Origin: Emticicia sp943368675
GTDB taxonomy: Bacteria; Bacteroidota; Bacteroidia; Cytophagales; Spirosomataceae
Length of the DNA: 9,288 nucleotides
Assembly: GCA_943368675.1 (NCBI GenBank)
Contig: CALRLN020000190.1
Location: 1-9,288 of the forward strand
Reading direction: 5' to 3'
The notes beneath the pieces are model-generated. The model did no database searches. It was not told where the DNA came from and saw only the letters and a list, made by a program, of their open reading frames with translations. Shown one piece after another: positions 6,659-9,288 of this stretch. Both the position numbers and the translations under genes were made by a program. Position 1 is the first letter of the stretch; each line of letters begins with the position of its first letter.

Positions 6659-7912
6659 TTACTTACTGACTACTTCGGCTGCAAACTTCAGGTATTGCTC
6701 CCAGTCATAGGCATTCATATCATGTTTACCTGAGCGGTAATGGTAGCGGATATGACTACCAACATGGTGGTCGACTGGTGGGCGTGAGTCAACCCCCAGG
6801 CCTGGCTTCCCATATAAAGCAAAAACAGGTTCGGCATTTTTCAGGGATAAGAACTCTCCGTTCGGATCTGCCCACTGATCGCCTTCGGCACTTGAAACAT
6901 AGACAGGACGCGGAGCAATCAGACCAAATAACTGATGTTGGTCAACAGGTAATGATTGAATATTACCGCTATAAGTTTTGTATCTGGCAGAAAACCAATG
7001 AGGGAAGTTAGTGTTTATTATTTCGTGTGTTTCACCATACCAACGTCTTTTCAAGGCTGCGCCGCCTTCACCCGATTCATTGGAAATGAAAGCTGCAAAG
7101 CGTTGATCTTGTGCTGCGGCCCAGAAAGCTGCTTTCCCTAGTCTCGAATGACCAATGGCTATGGCTTTTTTGCTGTTTATGTCGGCATCAGTTTCCAGAT
7201 AGTCGAGCATCCGGCTCAGTTGCCAGGCCCACGCACCCATAGCACACCATTTTTTTTCATCATCCATGCTCATAGCGCCTCTTAGTCCTGATTTCCATCC
7301 ATCTGCATGGTCAGGCTCAATATCTCCATAGTAAGCAGTTGCCATCGCAAAACCTTTGTCAATAATCATTTCGGCAGGCCAGCTTTCTACTACCGCTTTA
7401 CCTCTTGATGCTTCCAAAGCCTTATGATCTTTTACCCTTTCAGGATTTTTCTGAAAATCAACCATCCAGTTCTGCGTAATCAGCACATCAGGGTCATTGC
7501 CAAGAGAATGATTCCCTTCAAAATTAAGACCTACAAATACAGGAGGTTTAATTACATTTTTGGGGATATATAAAAGAATATTGATTCCTTTTAATTGGGG
7601 ATAATCATCAAAAGTGATAAGTATTTGCTTACGAATGGCTTTTCCACCTAAAGCACTGTTATTTGTTTCTAGTATTTTGAACTGCTTTTTGGTAGAGATT
7701 GAAGGAGTAAGACCATAAACATTTTCAGCAAATAGCTGAAGCAAGGCCGGGCGATTTGCCTCCCACTGCTTTATAGAAGTGATTTTCTTATTATTAACTC
7801 CTATAAGAATATCGGGCAGAGTATAAGGCGGTATTTTAGCCTCATCATAATTAACATTTTGCGCCATCATGCTTTTTGAGATAAGGGATAGAATGATGAT
7901 AAGTCTTTTCAT
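6659..7912 (-). CDS. Glucuronoyl esterase, carbohydrate esterase family 15 (4-O-methyl-glucuronoyl methylesterase type)
   Basis: A 417-residue secreted alpha/beta hydrolase that should cleave the ester between glucuronic acid of xylan and lignin alcohols. The nucleophile Ser256 sits in GHSRLGK (254-260), the CE15 form of the elbow. E279 in SNESGEGG lies 23 residues after it, as in fungal members; D345 in AEGDQWADP matches the alternative acid of bacterial members; His397 in GKHDMN completes the triad. HWFSARY (305-311) and LIAPRPVYV (331-339) are also family blocks. The signal peptide is MKR followed by LIIILSLIS, cut after MMA (15-17) before Q18, so export to periplasm or beyond. I chose the ATG at 7910-7912: an ATG at 7934-7936 would add eight residues (MCLFFYTS) encoded by the T run and stem of the preceding terminator and would bury the signal peptide. 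No SusC/SusD or other xylan genes are in view. Confidence 0.88.
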   Translation of the reverse strand: MKRLIIILSLISKSMMAQNVNYDEAKIPPYTLPDILIGVNNKKITSIKQWEANRPALLQLFAENVYGLTPSISTKKQFKILETNNSALGGKAIRKQILITFDDYPQLKGINILLYIPKNVIKPPVFVGLNFEGNHSLGNDPDVLITQNWMVDFQKNPERVKDHKALEASRGKAVVESWPAEMIIDKGFAMATAYYGDIEPDHADGWKSGLRGAMSMDDEKKWCAMGAWAWQLSRMLDYLETDADINSKKAIAIGHSRLGKAAFWAAAQDQRFAAFISNESGEGGAALKRRWYGETHEIINTNFPHWFSARYKTYSGNIQSLPVDQHQLFGLIAPRPVYVSSAEGDQWADPNGEFLSLKNAEPVFALYGKPGLGVDSRPPVDHHVGSHIRYHYRSGKHDMNAYDWEQYLKFAAEVVSK

Positions 7913-7920
7913 AGATGTAT

Positions 7921-7955
7921 AAAAAAAGAGGCACATCTTTTATCAAAGATATGCC
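7921..7955 (-). terminator. Strong intrinsic terminator after the Xaa-Pro peptidase gene
   Basis: On the minus strand an 11-bp stem (GGCATATCTTT pairing with AAAGATGTGCC, one G-U wobble, 4-base loop GATA; 7930-7955) is followed at once by TCTTTTTTT (7921-7929). The stem begins 9 bases after the stop codon of the peptidase gene. It ends only 8 bases before the chosen start of the esterase gene, so it also occupies that gene's leader. Confidence 0.85.
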
Positions 7956-7964
7956 CCGGGAATG

Positions 7965-9288
7965 TTAATTTTTCAAATCTTCAACTTCTTCAATAGTTTT
8001 AGGAATAGGTTTGCCCAATACCTGATAGCCATCTGCTGTTATCAGGCAGTTATCTTCTATACGCACACCACCAAAATCTTTATACTGTTCTAATTTTTCA
8101 TAATTAATGAAATCGATAAATTTTTTCTCAGATTTCCATTTGTCAATCAGTTCAGGAATAAAATATAGGCCCGGTTCTACTGTAATGACATAGCCTTCTT
8201 CCAATTCTTTGGCCATACGCAACGATTTTAAACCTAATTGAGCGCTTCTTTCTAATCCTTCCCGATAACCCACATAGTTTTCTCCCAGATCTTCCATGTC
8301 ATGTACGTCCAGCCCGATGGCATGGCCTAAGCCATGAGGCATGAAAAGCCCCTGAACACCCTCATTAAGCATTTCATCCACGTCACCTTTTACAAAGCCC
8401 AGATCAGATAGACCTTCCAGCAATATACGGTTGGCTAATAAATGTACATCTCTATATTGAATACCGGGTTTCAATGCGGCTATAGCACTTAGTTCCATTT
8501 TCAATACCAGATTATAGATTTCTTTTTGCTTTTCTGTAAACTTCTTGCTAACTGGTATTGTACGTGTAATATCTCCTGCATAGCACATCCGGTTTTCTGC
8601 ACCCGAATCATTAAGAGCCAATCTCCCTTCTGTCATGGTATTGCCGTGATAGTGGTTATGAAGCGTCTGCCCGTTTACACTGAATATAATAGGGTAGGCC
8701 AATTCACCGCCAAACTCCAGCGCTTTGCCATGTATGATAGATGCTATTTCAAACTCTTTTCTGCCTGCTTTGGTTTCCCTCATGGCGGCTATGTGCATTT
8801 CACGGCATATATTTACGGCTTCCTCCATTTGCGCAATTTCTTCGACTGATTTATATGCCCGCTGTGCAATAATGGCTTTAATAAGTTCAGCAGAGGCCTT
8901 TGCTTTCAGTTGGCTTACGGGTATGTTCAGCCATTCGCTCAGCTTAAACATATTCTCGTAGCGATAAGGTGGCGTGAAATGTACTTTTGCGGCTCCTGCC
9001 AGTTTAGCGGCCAGTTTTGAGTAAGGTTCGGTGCGATATACACCAACTTTACGAGCCTGGTCCGACAATGTAGGTTGTGGCCCCACCCAGATAATGTCAT
9101 CCATCGTAAATTCATCGCCGAAAATAATTTCCTCACCTGAATCTACGTCTATTATTGCTGCTAAATTGGCAAGGCTTATTCCGAAATAATATAAAAAATT
9201 ACTGTCCTGACGATAGCGATAGGTATTATCATGGTAGTTCATGGGTGCTTCTTCGTTGCCCATGATTAAAATTAATCCACCGCTAACG
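7965..9288 (-). CDS. pepP: Xaa-Pro aminopeptidase, M24 family (N-terminus outside window)
   Basis: Dinuclear metallopeptidase that releases the N-terminal residue ahead of proline; 440 residues are visible. Numbering from the Met at 9261-9263, the creatinase-like N-terminal domain covers about 1-140 (YRYRQDSNFLYYFG at 15-28) and the pita-bread catalytic domain about 145-415. All five metal ligands are present: D219 (NDSGAE), D231 (YAGDITRT), H314 (PHGLGH), E363 (TVEPGLYF) and E403 (VRIEDN). NHYHG (203-207) and LDVHD (318-322) are typical active-site blocks. The Met at 9261-9263 is not the true start: the eight codons before it (VSGGLILI) are in frame, without a stop, and belong to the conserved first strand of the family, so the gene continues past the right edge, probably by only a few dozen residues. 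No signal peptide can be judged; cytoplasmic location is assumed. The gene symbol is by family resemblance. Confidence 0.92.
   Translation of the reverse strand, partial: VSGGLILIMGNEEAPMNYHDNTYRYRQDSNFLYYFGISLANLAAIIDVDSGEEIIFGDEFTMDDIIWVGPQPTLSDQARKVGVYRTEPYSKLAAKLAGAAKVHFTPPYRYENMFKLSEWLNIPVSQLKAKASAELIKAIIAQRAYKSVEEIAQMEEAVNICREMHIAAMRETKAGRKEFEIASIIHGKALEFGGELAYPIIFSVNGQTLHNHYHGNTMTEGRLALNDSGAENRMCYAGDITRTIPVSKKFTEKQKEIYNLVLKMELSAIAALKPGIQYRDVHLLANRILLEGLSDLGFVKGDVDEMLNEGVQGLFMPHGLGHAIGLDVHDMEDLGENYVGYREGLERSAQLGLKSLRMAKELEEGYVITVEPGLYFIPELIDKWKSEKKFIDFINYEKLEQYKDFGGVRIEDNCLITADGYQVLGKPIPKTIEEVEDLKN

Noticed and set aside
7913..7936. Longer start for the esterase (adds MCLFFYTS)
   Set aside because: Those codons are the T run and stem of an intrinsic terminator, and the downstream Met gives a textbook signal peptide.
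8526..8961. Two plus-strand open frames opposite the M24 peptidase gene
   Set aside because: Antisense shadows of a conserved coding region; no family features.
8939..9136. Minus-strand open frame inside the M24 peptidase gene
   Set aside because: Out-of-frame shadow of a gene whose family blocks are clear in the main frame.

Overview
The window looks like chromosomal DNA of a Bacteroidota bacterium (roughly 40% GC by eye; class not resolvable). Pointers are the absence of Shine-Dalgarno-like sequences before most starts, A/T-rich leaders, a small lineage-type outer-membrane beta-barrel protein, an ABC permease fused to an M1 peptidase domain (a combination known in this phylum), and an Xaa-Pro peptidase of the type common there. 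All large genes are intact except the two cut by the window edges. I see no tRNA, rRNA, CRISPR array, transposase or phage gene.

Layout, left to right. Bases 1-868 (minus) hold the N-terminal two thirds of a NupG-type nucleoside:H+ symporter that runs off the left edge. A 511-base non-coding stretch (869-1379) follows and contains a GC-rich patch that may be a decayed gene or dispersed repeat. A small secreted or outer-membrane protein (1380-1958, plus, GTG start) converges on a two-gene minus-strand operon, and the two units share a 10-bp hairpin that can serve as a bidirectional terminator. The operon encodes an ABC ATPase (5638-6504) and, 20 bases downstream, a 1208-residue protein (1991-5617) that joins two ABC-2 permease halves to a zinc M1 peptidase domain. 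Further right on the minus strand are a secreted CE15 glucuronoyl esterase (6659-7912) and an M24 Xaa-Pro aminopeptidase (7965 to the right edge, N-terminus outside the window), separated by a strong intrinsic terminator.

How the genes work together. The ATPase and the permease-peptidase should form one inner-membrane machine, with a cytoplasmic ATPase dimer driving a single-chain permease and the peptidase domain probably in the periplasm. Its substrate is unknown. It is the most interesting system here: the fusion is recognisable as a family, but I know of no settled function. The M24 peptidase (probably cytoplasmic peptide turnover), the glucuronoyl esterase (plant cell-wall lignin-carbohydrate ester cleavage) and the nucleoside permease suggest a saprotrophic, nutrient-scavenging lifestyle, but they are not linked into a pathway by the sequence.
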